A stretch of DNA of 36,412 nucleotides, taken from the NCBI GenBank assembly GCA_947625465.1, contig CANQOK010000024.1, positions 1 through 36,412 of the forward strand, given 5' to 3'. The position numbers and the translations under genes were made by a program. Positions within the stretch are counted from its first letter, which is position 1, and the number at the start of each line of letters is the position of its first letter. This document shows, one piece after another, positions 5,536 through 13,198 of the stretch. The stretch is from an uncultured Lachnospiraceae bacterium. Its GTDB lineage: Bacteria > Bacillota > Clostridia > Lachnospirales > Lachnospiraceae. The notes under the pieces are model-generated. The model made no database searches. It was not told the origin of the DNA and saw nothing but the letters and a program-made list of their open reading frames with translations.

Positions 5536-7758
5536 TTATATCCGAAGCAATAACGCATAATCGTTTACCATCAGCGGTTTCGAGAAATAGAAGCCCTGAA
5601 TATCGTTACACTCCAGCTTTTGCAGGAAGGTAACCTGCTCCTTCTTCTCTACGCCTTCCGCCGTAACATTGATTCCCAGGCTCTTCGCCAGCTTGATCGT
5701 ATGGTACAGCAGCTGTTCGCCGTTATAATCGCCGATATAATCCACCAGACTCTTATCGATCTTCAAAGTATCAAAATGCAGCGTATTCAGGGAAGACAGA
5801 GAGGAATATCCGCTTCCGAAATCATCCAACAACATCTTGAATCCTGCCTTCCGGAACTCCTCCAGCAGGTTCTTGATCTCTACGTTATCGACCATCGCGC
5901 TTTCCGTGATCTCCAGCTGTACATAGTCGGCCGGCAGCGAATAGTGATTCAAAATCTCCGTATACTTTTCTATGATATTGGTGTAATACAGGCTGGCGCG
6001 GGAAATATTGACAGATACCGGAAGAACCCGTTTTCCGTCAGCTTCCCAATCCTTTTGCTGCTTACATACAGTACGGAATACATATTCATCCAGAATGGCG
6101 ATCATTCCGTTCTGCTCAAACAGCGGGATAAATTTCCCCGGCGGCACCAGACTGCCGTCCTTCTTTCTCCATCTGACGAGCGCTTCGGCGCCTACAACGG
6201 AAACGTCCGCTGTACTGAACTTCGGCTGATACCATACCTCAAATTCCTGATTCTCGATGGCACGATCAAAATCATCTTCCAGTTCCCGGTTCTTCAGCAT
6301 CTGATTATAGTCCGAAGTCTCATAGAACGCATACTGCACATTTCTTCTGTCTTTGATCAGGTTCTTGGCGTAGTTCGCCTGGCTGTAAACCTCCTCCAGC
6401 TTCTCGCCGTCCCAGATCTTACAGATACCGAAGTGCGCCAGAACCCGCGGTATGTTCAGCGTCTCGGAAAATATCTTCAGCGTATTGTAGATCTTCATGA
6501 TCCGCTCGACGATCTCTTCCTTGGAAACGGAAACGAACAGCATCACAAACTGATCCGCGTTCACATGGGCGGCCAGTTCTCCCTTTTCCTTATCAATGCT
6601 CCGTTCCAGAACATCCCAGATGTTCCGCAGGACTTCATCTCCCTTTTTCACGCCGCAGGTATTATTGATGATCTTAAACTCACTGATATCCAGAGCGACC
6701 AGATATCCGTCCAGTTTCTTCCTGGATCTCAGCTTCTCCGTAAGGCTGGCGTAGTTATCGCCGCCGGTCAGCGGATCCTCATAGGCCAGCTTCATCAGTT
6801 CCTTCCTGTGGATCAGATACGTATAAGCAAAAATACCGAAGGTTACAACCATGACCGCAATCAGGATCAGAATCAGCGTATTAAACAGTCTGGTAATCGG
6901 AGCAGTCCGGTTCGACAGCGTCTCCGCCGGCACGATCGTCAGCACATACCAGGACTTATCCGCATGATCCATAGACAACGGCATATAGTAACAGTACCGT
7001 TCTCCCTGATAGTCATATTTTACATTGGCGCTGTTCCGCTTCTGCATATCGGAACGCATCTTTTCCACAACTTCCCGGTTCTCTCTGCTGTAATCCGAAA
7101 GCGCAGTCAGCAGATTATCCACGCCGTAAAGCGGCGTTCTGGAAGAGGCGGCAACCAGATTGCCATCCACATCCGCAATATAGCTGTAGCCTTCTCCGTC
7201 AAAGGAATCAATGGTCAGCATCTGCCGGAAGCTGTCCGCCCGGTAAGCGGCAAATAAAACGCCCGCCACCGTAGAACCGTCCATCTTATAGACCGGTACG
7301 CTGAATACATTAATCAGTTCCTCTTCGCCCAGCGTATCCAGCATGGCCGTCGAAATAGTGGACTTCCCCGCCATCGCGTTCTTGAAATATTCCCGGAACT
7401 GCAGGCTCTGTTCATATCCGTCCGTGGTATACGCCTTGCCGTCCGGATAGATAAAGCCGATCCGCTTAAAATTATATACATCTTTAAAGGGCTCCAGGAT
7501 CTCCAGGATCGCTTCTTTTTTATCCTCGGAAGAAGCCTGCAGCTCCTGCGCGATACTGTTTAACAGATTCTGAATACTGGTTATCTCTGTTTCCAGCACG
7601 ATCGCGTTCTGTTTCGAGACATCCCGCAGCGTACTCTCAATCTGTTCTTCCGTCTCAGAATTAATGCCAAACGAAAACAGACCGACCACGACCACTATGA
7701 TCACGACTGCAGCCGCTATAATACCGATCCGTCCCGGTTTCATTCTCCGTTCTGACAT
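5536..7758 (-). CDS. Membrane c-di-GMP phosphodiesterase: dCACHE-like sensor, degenerate GGDEF, EAL (740 aa)
   Basis: Predicted to hydrolyse cyclic di-GMP in response to an external signal. A membrane span (about 10-31) is followed by a large extracytoplasmic CACHE-type sensor (about 35-285), a second span (about 291-316), a GGDEF domain (about 325-480) and an EAL domain (about 495-740). The catalytic GGDEF site reads NADQF (400-404), so cyclase activity is probably lost. The EAL domain keeps its key residues: EALVRW (525), VNIS, EITES, LLDDFGSGYS, KIDKS, AEGVE and QGFYFSKP. GGAGG lies 8 bases before the ATG. It is a single gene, with its own extended -10 upstream and a strong terminator downstream. 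It probably shifts the cell between motile and attached states. Confidence 0.92.
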   Translation of the reverse strand: MSERRMKPGRIGIIAAAVVIIVVVVGLFSFGINSETEEQIESTLRDVSKQNAIVLETEITSIQNLLNSIAQELQASSEDKKEAILEILEPFKDVYNFKRIGFIYPDGKAYTTDGYEQSLQFREYFKNAMAGKSTISTAMLDTLGEEELINVFSVPVYKMDGSTVAGVLFAAYRADSFRQMLTIDSFDGEGYSYIADVDGNLVAASSRTPLYGVDNLLTALSDYSRENREVVEKMRSDMQKRNSANVKYDYQGERYCYYMPLSMDHADKSWYVLTIVPAETLSNRTAPITRLFNTLILILIAVMVVTFGIFAYTYLIHRKELMKLAYEDPLTGGDNYASLTEKLRSRKKLDGYLVALDISEFKIINNTCGVKKGDEVLRNIWDVLERSIDKEKGELAAHVNADQFVMLFVSVSKEEIVERIMKIYNTLKIFSETLNIPRVLAHFGICKIWDGEKLEEVYSQANYAKNLIKDRRNVQYAFYETSDYNQMLKNRELEDDFDRAIENQEFEVWYQPKFSTADVSVVGAEALVRWRKKDGSLVPPGKFIPLFEQNGMIAILDEYVFRTVCKQQKDWEADGKRVLPVSVNISRASLYYTNIIEKYTEILNHYSLPADYVQLEITESAMVDNVEIKNLLEEFRKAGFKMLLDDFGSGYSSLSSLNTLHFDTLKIDKSLVDYIGDYNGEQLLYHTIKLAKSLGINVTAEGVEKKEQVTFLQKLECNDIQGFYFSKPLMVNDYALLLRI

Positions 7759-7836
7759 GAGGGATGCCTCCTTTCTCCATATGGTAAAGACGGCAAAAGC
7801 AGGACTTCTCCTGCTGATACCAAAGAACCATCTGTT

Positions 7837-7842
7837 ATTATA
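7837..7842 (-). promoter_or_regulatory. Extended -10 promoter of the EAL-domain gene
   Basis: TATAAT preceded by TGT on the minus strand, about 80 bases upstream of the start codon. No good -35 at standard spacing. Confidence 0.5.
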
Positions 7843-7919
7843 ACACGAATTGTCACAAAATACCGCATTTCTTTTTTATTCATTTTGTGAATTTTTCGTG
7901 AACTGCCTGTAAACCGGTC

Positions 7920-8633
7920 TTATGCCTGTTTTTCACCGGACGCCAAAAACTTATAGACAACCGCTGCCAGCGCGCCGCCGATCAGCGGAGCCACAATAAA
8001 CAGCCATACCTGCTTCAGTGCCAGTCCGCCTGCCAGCAGAGCCGGGCCCAGGCTTCTGGCCGGGTTTACACTGGTTCCGGTAAACGGAATTCCCAGAATG
8101 TGGATCAGTGTCAGCGTCAGACCGATCACCAGACCGGTTACTGCCGTATTCTCAACCTTAGAAGTTACGCCGACGATCAGCAGTACAAATACAAAGGTCA
8201 GTACGACCTCTACGAAAAACGCCTGTACCATACCGGTTCCCAATGCGCTTGCTTCTCCATAGCCGTTGGTACCCAGAGAATCATTGCTTCCGAAAAAGCC
8301 GCACAGGATGCCGGCTCCTGCGATCGCGCCCAGTACCTGCGCTATGACATAGCCGATAAAGTCCGTAACATTTAACTTTCCATTGATCAGCATTGCCAGG
8401 GAAACGGCCGGGTTAATGTGACACCCGGAAATGTTGCCGATGGAATATGCCATCGCTACGATAGACAGACCGAACGCAAACGCGATCAGCAGCGTTGTCA
8501 GGGACAACGGGCTTCCGGCTCCTGTCACCAGCATACCGTTATCGCTTACCAGCGTATTGGCCGCAACGGCGCTGCCGCATCCGAAGACAACCAGCACCAT
8601 GGTTCCGATAAATTCTGCCAGATATTTTTTCAT
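7920..8633 (-). CDS. aqpZ: Aquaporin Z-type water channel (237 aa)
   Basis: Integral membrane channel of the MIP family. It has six hydrophobic spans and both NPA boxes: 'GCHINPAVSLAM' in the first half and 'GTSVNPARSLGPAL' in the second. The pore-lining His ('TLIHILG') and the Arg after the second NPA fit a narrow water channel (AqpZ) rather than a glycerol facilitator, which would have Gly/Asp-rich substitutions. The N-terminus 'MKKYLAEFIGTMVLVVFGCGSA' is typical of the family and length is normal. GGAGG lies 9 bases upstream and a textbook sigma-A promoter lies at 8663-8691. It is probably monocistronic. Some close relatives also pass other small solutes, so substrate is inferred. Confidence 0.92.
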   Translation of the reverse strand: MKKYLAEFIGTMVLVVFGCGSAVAANTLVSDNGMLVTGAGSPLSLTTLLIAFAFGLSIVAMAYSIGNISGCHINPAVSLAMLINGKLNVTDFIGYVIAQVLGAIAGAGILCGFFGSNDSLGTNGYGEASALGTGMVQAFFVEVVLTFVFVLLIVGVTSKVENTAVTGLVIGLTLTLIHILGIPFTGTSVNPARSLGPALLAGGLALKQVWLFIVAPLIGGALAAVVYKFLASGEKQA

Positions 8634-8662
8634 GTGTAAGATCCTCCAATACTTTTTTCTAG

Positions 8663-8691
8663 ATTATAATACAAGGTTTACACATTTGCAA
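8663..8691 (-). promoter_or_regulatory. Sigma-A promoter of aqpZ
   Basis: TTGCAA (8686-8691) and TATAAT (8663-8668) with 17-base spacing, 30 bases upstream of the start codon. Confidence 0.8.
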
Positions 8692-8700
8692 GGAAATAAT

Positions 8701-8742
8701 GGAAAAACCACAGTCCAATCTGTTATGAAACTGTGGTTTTCC
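8701..8742 (-). terminator. Terminator after the amt-PII gene
   Basis: GGAAAACCACAG (minus strand) pairs with CTGTGGTTTTTCC; the T-run forms part of the descending arm. It lies 28 bases beyond the amt stop codon. It could also work in the other direction. Confidence 0.8.
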
Positions 8743-8769
8743 GTAATCTGTTGAGGAAATTTATTTTAT

Positions 8770-10557
8770 TTATTCTACATCCTGCAAAGCGGCGAAGTTT
8801 TCTTCTCCTGTCCGGATCTTGACAACCCGCTCTACATTATAAACAAAGATCTTGCCGTCGCCGATATGTCCGCTGTACAGCGCCTTCTTCGCGGCAGCGA
8901 TCACATCGTCAACCGGGATCTTGCTGACTACGACTTCCAGCTTCACCTTCGGCAGCAGCGTAGCGTCCACTTCGACTCCACGGTACATCTCGCCGGCGCC
9001 TTTCTGAACGCCGCAGCCCATAACCTGCGTTACCGTCATACCGGTCACGCCCAGATCATTCAACGCCGTCTTAACCTTTTCATACCGGGACAGCTTGGAA
9101 ATGATAACTACCTTGTAAATACCGGTCGGCTGTACGTCCGGCATCTTCACAACCTTGACGGCCGCGTTCTTCTGTACATCGGAAGCAGTCGCGTAATCAT
9201 CATTGCCCAGATCGGTATTTTCATTGACTTCCATTGTCATGGTATTGGAAATATCCATGATACTGAATCCTGCATACGCGGAGGTCAGACCATGCTCGCT
9301 TGTGTCCAGACCTATAATTTCTTCTTCTGCGCTGGCACGCAGGCCAACCGTCTTCTTAATCAACAGGAATGCAATGGTAATGGTAACAGCCGTCCAGGCG
9401 ATCGTAGCAAACATACCTACGAACTGAATTCCAAGCTGCTTAAAGCCTCCGCCATAGAACAGGCCTTCTCCGGCAATCTGGTTTGCGCCGAAAGCCACGC
9501 CGTCTCCAAGGCCTCTCGCAAAAGCAGGCGCCGTTTCTGTCGCGAACAGACCGACTGCGATCGTACCCCAGATACCGTTCAGGCAGTGAACCGCAACAGC
9601 ACCCACCGGATCATCGATATGCAGTTTGTAGTCCAGCAGCCATACACCGAATACAACCAATACGCCGGCAACCGCGCCGATCACGATCGCACCGAAGGCG
9701 TCACATACATCACAGGGCGCCGTAATGGCAACCAGACCTGCCAGAGACGCGTTCAGGCACATCGATACATCCGGCTTGCCATATTTGATCCAGGTAAGGA
9801 TCATACATACAACCGTCGCGACAGCCGGAGCAATCGTCGTGGTTACAAAGATAGAACCCAGTTCCTCTACAGTCGTGGCAGCCGCGCCGTTAAATCCGTA
9901 CCAGCCCAGCCACAGGATGAATACGCCCAGGCAGCCGATCGGAAGATTATGTCCCGGGAATGCGTTTACCTTGGTAATCTTACCCGCTTTATCCTTTACA
10001 AATTTTCCGATCCGGGGTCCAAGGATCAAAGCGCCTACCAAAGCGCTGATACCGCCTACCATATGAATGCAGTTGGATCCGGCAAAATCATGGAATCCCA
10101 TCTGTGCCAGCCAGCCGCCGCCCCAGGTCCAGTGTGCTTCAATCGGATAGATCACTGCGGAAATCACTGCGGAATAGATACAATAGGATAAGAACTTCGT
10201 TCTCTCCGCCATAGCTCCCGATACGATTGTCGCCGTAGTCGCACAAAATACTAAGTTAAATACAAAATTTGACCAGTCAAATTCTGCGTAATTAGAGAAG
10301 ATATCAAATCCGGGTTTTCCGATAATCCCTACTATATCCTCTCCTAACAGTAATGAAAACCCGATGAGAATAAACACAACCGTACCGATACAAAAATCCA
10401 TCAGGTTTTTCATCAGGATGTTTCCGGCGTTTTTCGCTCTGGTAAAACCGGTCTCTACCATAGCGAAACCCGCCTGCATCCAGAATACCAGTGCCGCGCC
10501 GATCAGAAACCAGACGCCGAACACTTCTCCGTGCATTGCGCTTAAAATTTCTTCCAT
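8770..10557 (-). CDS. amt: Ammonium transporter fused to a PII regulatory domain (595 aa)
   Basis: Imports ammonium; the C-terminal PII domain (about 479-595) should sense nitrogen/energy state and gate the channel from inside the same polypeptide. The start at 10557 is chosen because GGAGG lies 8 bases upstream. Residues 1-410 form the Amt channel, with 'GFAMVETGFTRAKN', 'MAERTKFLSY', the pore His residues in 'FHDFAGSNCIHMVGG' and 'AVHCLNGIWGTIAVG'. The PII domain has the T-loop 'GCGVQKGAGEMYRGVEVDA' and 'LPKVKLEVVV'. The Tyr that enteric PII proteins use for uridylylation is Val here. In most bacteria Amt and GlnK are separate genes. A promoter and a terminator-like leader lie upstream. Confidence 0.93.
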   Translation of the reverse strand: MEEILSAMHGEVFGVWFLIGAALVFWMQAGFAMVETGFTRAKNAGNILMKNLMDFCIGTVVFILIGFSLLLGEDIVGIIGKPGFDIFSNYAEFDWSNFVFNLVFCATTATIVSGAMAERTKFLSYCIYSAVISAVIYPIEAHWTWGGGWLAQMGFHDFAGSNCIHMVGGISALVGALILGPRIGKFVKDKAGKITKVNAFPGHNLPIGCLGVFILWLGWYGFNGAAATTVEELGSIFVTTTIAPAVATVVCMILTWIKYGKPDVSMCLNASLAGLVAITAPCDVCDAFGAIVIGAVAGVLVVFGVWLLDYKLHIDDPVGAVAVHCLNGIWGTIAVGLFATETAPAFARGLGDGVAFGANQIAGEGLFYGGGFKQLGIQFVGMFATIAWTAVTITIAFLLIKKTVGLRASAEEEIIGLDTSEHGLTSAYAGFSIMDISNTMTMEVNENTDLGNDDYATASDVQKNAAVKVVKMPDVQPTGIYKVVIISKLSRYEKVKTALNDLGVTGMTVTQVMGCGVQKGAGEMYRGVEVDATLLPKVKLEVVVSKIPVDDVIAAAKKALYSGHIGDGKIFVYNVERVVKIRTGEENFAALQDVE

Positions 10558-10606
10558 ATTTTTTTCCTCCTCTTCTTTCCTTCTTATAATGACAAGCAAT
10601 ACGGAA

Positions 10607-10649
10607 AGAAAAATGGCGTCTGCGATTCTCAAAGAATCCAGACGCCATT
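10607..10649 (-). terminator. Terminator-like attenuator in the amt leader
   Basis: AATGGCGTCTG and CAGACGCCATT form a perfect 11-bp stem, topped by a GATTC/GAATC stem, and TTTTTC follows on the minus strand. It sits between the amt promoter and its ribosome site, so it should stop transcription unless relieved. Confidence 0.8.
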
Positions 10650-10715
10650 GTCCAAACCATATTCAATACCATAAATGATAAAAACGCCACGAACGGGTTT
10701 AAATACCTCATTCAT
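10629..10715 (-). CDS. Possible 28-aa leader peptide upstream of amt
   Basis: An open frame of 28 codons starts with ATG at 10715 (MNEVFKPVRGVF...), near the expected transcript start, and ends with TGA in the loop of the attenuator hairpin. AAGGG lies 4 bases before the ATG. The position suggests that translation could influence hairpin folding, but the ribosome site is weak and this may be a chance frame. Confidence 0.3.
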   Translation of the reverse strand: MNEVFKPVRGVFIIYGIEYGLDNGVWIL

Positions 10716-10738
10716 GACGCCCTTGTCATTACCCTTGC

Positions 10739-10766
10739 ATTATACTGCAAAATTTTGTCTTGTCAA
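10739..10766 (-). promoter_or_regulatory. Consensus sigma-A promoter of amt
   Basis: TTGACA (10761-10766) and TATAAT (10739-10744) are both perfect, with 16-base spacing. This gives a leader of about 175 nt that carries the attenuator at 10607-10649. Confidence 0.88.
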
Positions 10767-10807
10767 CACACTTTTTGATAGAATTTTGTATTTTTTTTGA
10801 AACAATT

Positions 10808-11194
10808 TTACCAGCCGAACGCAGGCAGGTTCCGCACTGCGCCGAAGACAAGCAGCAAAACGAGAATCACCGCCGTTATCTGTTTTTCCGGTGTTTTTAA
10901 CTGCTTGGAACCGGTTTTTACATAGTGGTACCCCATCCGGGCAAACACGAACAAAAATACCGGGATCAGAACAAACAAAAGCCTGTTCGATAAAAACGCG
11001 CTCTTAAAATCCAGCCGCAGCAGGGCCAGACACATACCGGAAATTCCGCAGCCGGGGCATTTCAGGCCCGTCACTTCCTGAAAAACGCAGGGGATTCCGA
11101 TATGGAACAGTCTTACGGCTGCCGCATACAGGAATCCCACTGCCAGTACAAGAAGGAGACTACAGACTAATCTAACACTTCTCTGTTTCATCAT
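10808..11194 (-). CDS. DUF2752 family membrane protein (128 aa)
   Basis: Small membrane protein of unknown function. It has an N-terminal span (about 8-28), the family signature 'GLKCPGCGISGMCLALLRLDF' (residues about 43-63) where two Cys pairs suggest a metal- or redox-active site at the membrane face, a second span (about 70-88) and a third near the C-terminus. The Cys-Pro-x-Cys-Gly motif is the hallmark of DUF2752. It follows the DUF4234 gene by 18 bases, so the two are probably co-transcribed and may act together. The ribosome site is weak. Confidence 0.8.
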   Translation of the reverse strand: MMKQRSVRLVCSLLLVLAVGFLYAAAVRLFHIGIPCVFQEVTGLKCPGCGISGMCLALLRLDFKSAFLSNRLLFVLIPVFLFVFARMGYHYVKTGSKQLKTPEKQITAVILVLLLVFGAVRNLPAFGW

Positions 11195-11212
11195 AATAAC
11201 TTCCCGGGTTGA

Positions 11213-11575
11213 TTACAGGGTAGAGATCTTATTCAGATCATTCTGGATCAACGCCAGATTCACAATATTTAAGCCGATGATCGCCAGGATCAGGAACAGG
11301 ATCGGGGAATTGGTATCCACATATCCGCCGTTTGCCTGCATGGTTTTTAACTTAACCAGCTTTGTACCGATCTTATATGCCCAGAAATACAGATAAATGC
11401 TGCAGGTCACGATGCTCAGTATAACAACCATCGCGCCGGATGTATCCTGTTCGTTCAGGGCGAAATTAACGTCGTCATTCACACAGGCGATCCAGTACAA
11501 TCCGTAAATGCCGCAGGTGATGATCGATAAAATAATGCTCAGCCCCAGCTCTCTTCTCTTAAAATTCGTGTTCAT
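11213..11575 (-). CDS. DUF4234 family membrane protein (120 aa)
   Basis: Small membrane protein of unknown function. The start at 11575 (MNTNFKRRE) is chosen because GGAGG is 5 bases upstream. The pattern 'RRELGLSIILSIITCGIYGLYWI' followed by a polar stretch (NDDVNFALNEQ) and a second 'ILSIVTCSIYLYFWAYKIG' is the duplicated core of DUF4234. A third span lies at the C-terminus. It is followed by DUF2752; a consensus promoter (11656-11684) and an inverted repeat (11605-11631) precede it. Such pairs are common in Clostridia, but no role is established that I can name. Confidence 0.8.
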   Translation of the reverse strand: MNTNFKRRELGLSIILSIITCGIYGLYWIACVNDDVNFALNEQDTSGAMVVILSIVTCSIYLYFWAYKIGTKLVKLKTMQANGGYVDTNSPILFLILAIIGLNIVNLALIQNDLNKISTL

Positions 11576-11604
11576 AAAATCCTCCATCCTTCTCTATTTC
11601 CTTA

Positions 11605-11631
11605 TTTCGTAAAGTATCCTGCTTTACGAAA
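11605..11631. promoter_or_regulatory. Inverted repeat in the DUF4234 leader
   Basis: TTTCGTAAAG (11605-11614) and CTTTACGAAA (11622-11631) are perfect 10-bp arms around 7 bases, between the promoter and the ribosome site. It may be an operator or an mRNA hairpin; there is no T-run. Confidence 0.5.
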
Positions 11632-11655
11632 TGTAAGAACACTTTACTATTTCAA

Positions 11656-11684
11656 ATTTTACATTTTGAATGAAACTTTGTCAA
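11656..11684 (-). promoter_or_regulatory. Sigma-A promoter of the DUF4234-DUF2752 pair
   Basis: TTGACA (11679-11684) and TAAAAT (11656-11661) with 17-base spacing, in the gap after gltD. Confidence 0.75.
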
Positions 11685-11701
11685 GATGAAAGTCGAAATA
11701 A

Positions 11702-13186
11702 TCAGAGATTTGTATAACCCATCAGGCTCTCGTCCACTTCTCTCGCCACATCCCGGCCTTCCCGGATCGCCCATACGACCAGAGACTGCCCTCTGTGCAT
11801 ATCGCCCGCCGTAAAGACATTGGGCACATTGGTGGCAAATCTGCCTGCTTCCGTCGCCACATTGGTACGGGCGTTTACTTTGACGCCAAACGCTTCGGTC
11901 ACATAACTTTCACTGCCTAAGAATCCTGCCGCGATCAGGACAAGCTCCGCCGGGATCTCATACTCGCTGCCTTCGATCTCCACCATCTGCATTCTGTGCG
12001 TGGCTTCGTCCATCTTCGCTTCCAGTTTTACCAGCTTCACGGCTCTTAAATTACCCGCTTCATCTGCCAGAAACTCCTTGACCGTTGTCTGATATACACG
12101 GGGATCTTCGCCAAATACGCCGATTGCCTCCTCCTGACCGTAATCTGTTTTCAGGATGCGGGGCCACTGCGGCCACGGGTTGTTTTCCGCGCGGGTTACC
12201 GGCGGTTTCGGCATCATCTCTAACTGCGTAATGGAAGCGCAGCCGTGGCGGATACTGGTGCCCACACAGTCGTTTCCGGTATCGCCGCCGCCGATCACAA
12301 CCACATGCTTTCCTTTGGCGCTGATATATGTGCCTTCTTCCAGGCCGGTATCCAGCAGACTTCTGGTCGTGGATTTCAAGAAATCCACTGCGAAATGAAT
12401 ACCGTTCGCCTCTCTGCCCGGTGCTTTGATATCTCTGGGATTCGACGCGCCGCACGCTAAGATCACCCGATCATATTCCTTCAGGATCTTATCCGCTTTC
12501 ACGTTTTTGCCGATATCCTTTTTGGTCTTAAACTGAACGCCTTCCGCTTTCATCACTTCGATCTTCCGTTCGATGACCTGCTTTTCCAGCTTCATATTGG
12601 GGATTCCGTACATCAGCAGGCCGCCTACCCGGTCTTCCCGCTCAAATACGGTCACTTCATGCCCTCTCTGATTCAGCTGGTCAGCCGCTGCCAGCCCCGA
12701 AGGGCCGGAACCGATCACGGCAATCTTCTTGCCGGTCCGCACGGAAGGGATCTTAGGCTTCGCGTAGCCGCAATCATAAGCGTTTTCAATGATCCCGTAT
12801 TCATTTGCCTTACAGGTAACAGGCTTGCCGTTTAAATTACAGGTACAGGCCGCCTCACACAGAGCCGGGCAGACCCGGGACGTAAATTCCGGAAAATTAT
12901 TGGTCTTATGCAGGCGATAGTACGCCTGCTCCCAGTTGTTGCGGTAGATCAGATCGTTCCACTCCGGCACCAGATTGTTTAACGGACAGCCGGAAGCGCT
13001 GCCGCCGATCATCATGCCGGACTGGCAGAACGGCACGCCGCACTCCATACATCTGGCGCCCTGCAGCTGCTGCTGTTCCATGGAAAGCGGCGTATGGAAT
13101 TCATTAAAATGTTTGATTCTGCTCTTAACGGATTCTGCCGGGGCGTCTTTCCGCTCATACTCTAAAAATCCTGTTGGTTTTCCCAT
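11702..13186 (-). CDS. gltD: Glutamate synthase small subunit (494 aa)
   Basis: The beta subunit passes electrons from NADPH through FAD and Fe-S clusters to the large subunit, which makes glutamate from glutamine and 2-oxoglutarate. N-terminal Cys motifs '[12 protein letters not shown]' and 'CPLNN', then '[12 protein letters not shown]', bind 4Fe-4S clusters. '[15 protein letters not shown]' (about 155) binds FAD and '[12 protein letters not shown]' (about 295) binds NADPH. The C-terminal '[21 protein letters not shown]' completes the FAD site. Length is normal. It starts 12 bases after gltB with AGGAGG upstream, so the two form one operon. No clear terminator follows. Confidence 0.97.
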   Translation of the reverse strand: MGKPTGFLEYERKDAPAESVKSRIKHFNEFHTPLSMEQQQLQGARCMECGVPFCQSGMMIGGSASGCPLNNLVPEWNDLIYRNNWEQAYYRLHKTNNFPEFTSRVCPALCEAACTCNLNGKPVTCKANEYGIIENAYDCGYAKPKIPSVRTGKKIAVIGSGPSGLAAADQLNQRGHEVTVFEREDRVGGLLMYGIPNMKLEKQVIERKIEVMKAEGVQFKTKKDIGKNVKADKILKEYDRVILACGASNPRDIKAPGREANGIHFAVDFLKSTTRSLLDTGLEEGTYISAKGKHVVVIGGGDTGNDCVGTSIRHGCASITQLEMMPKPPVTRAENNPWPQWPRILKTDYGQEEAIGVFGEDPRVYQTTVKEFLADEAGNLRAVKLVKLEAKMDEATHRMQMVEIEGSEYEIPAELVLIAAGFLGSESYVTEAFGVKVNARTNVATEAGRFATNVPNVFTAGDMHRGQSLVVWAIREGRDVAREVDESLMGYTNL

Positions 13187-13198
13187 TCCGTTTTCCTC

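Noticed and set aside
5620-7257. Long open frame on the plus strand opposite the EAL-domain gene
   Set aside because: It lacks recognisable domains and a ribosome site, and it lies wholly antisense to a protein with clear catalytic motifs.
8866-10191. 441-codon open frame on the plus strand opposite amt-PII
   Set aside because: Its composition (His, Arg, Gln rich, no domains) is that of a shadow frame, and the opposite strand encodes a well-conserved transporter.
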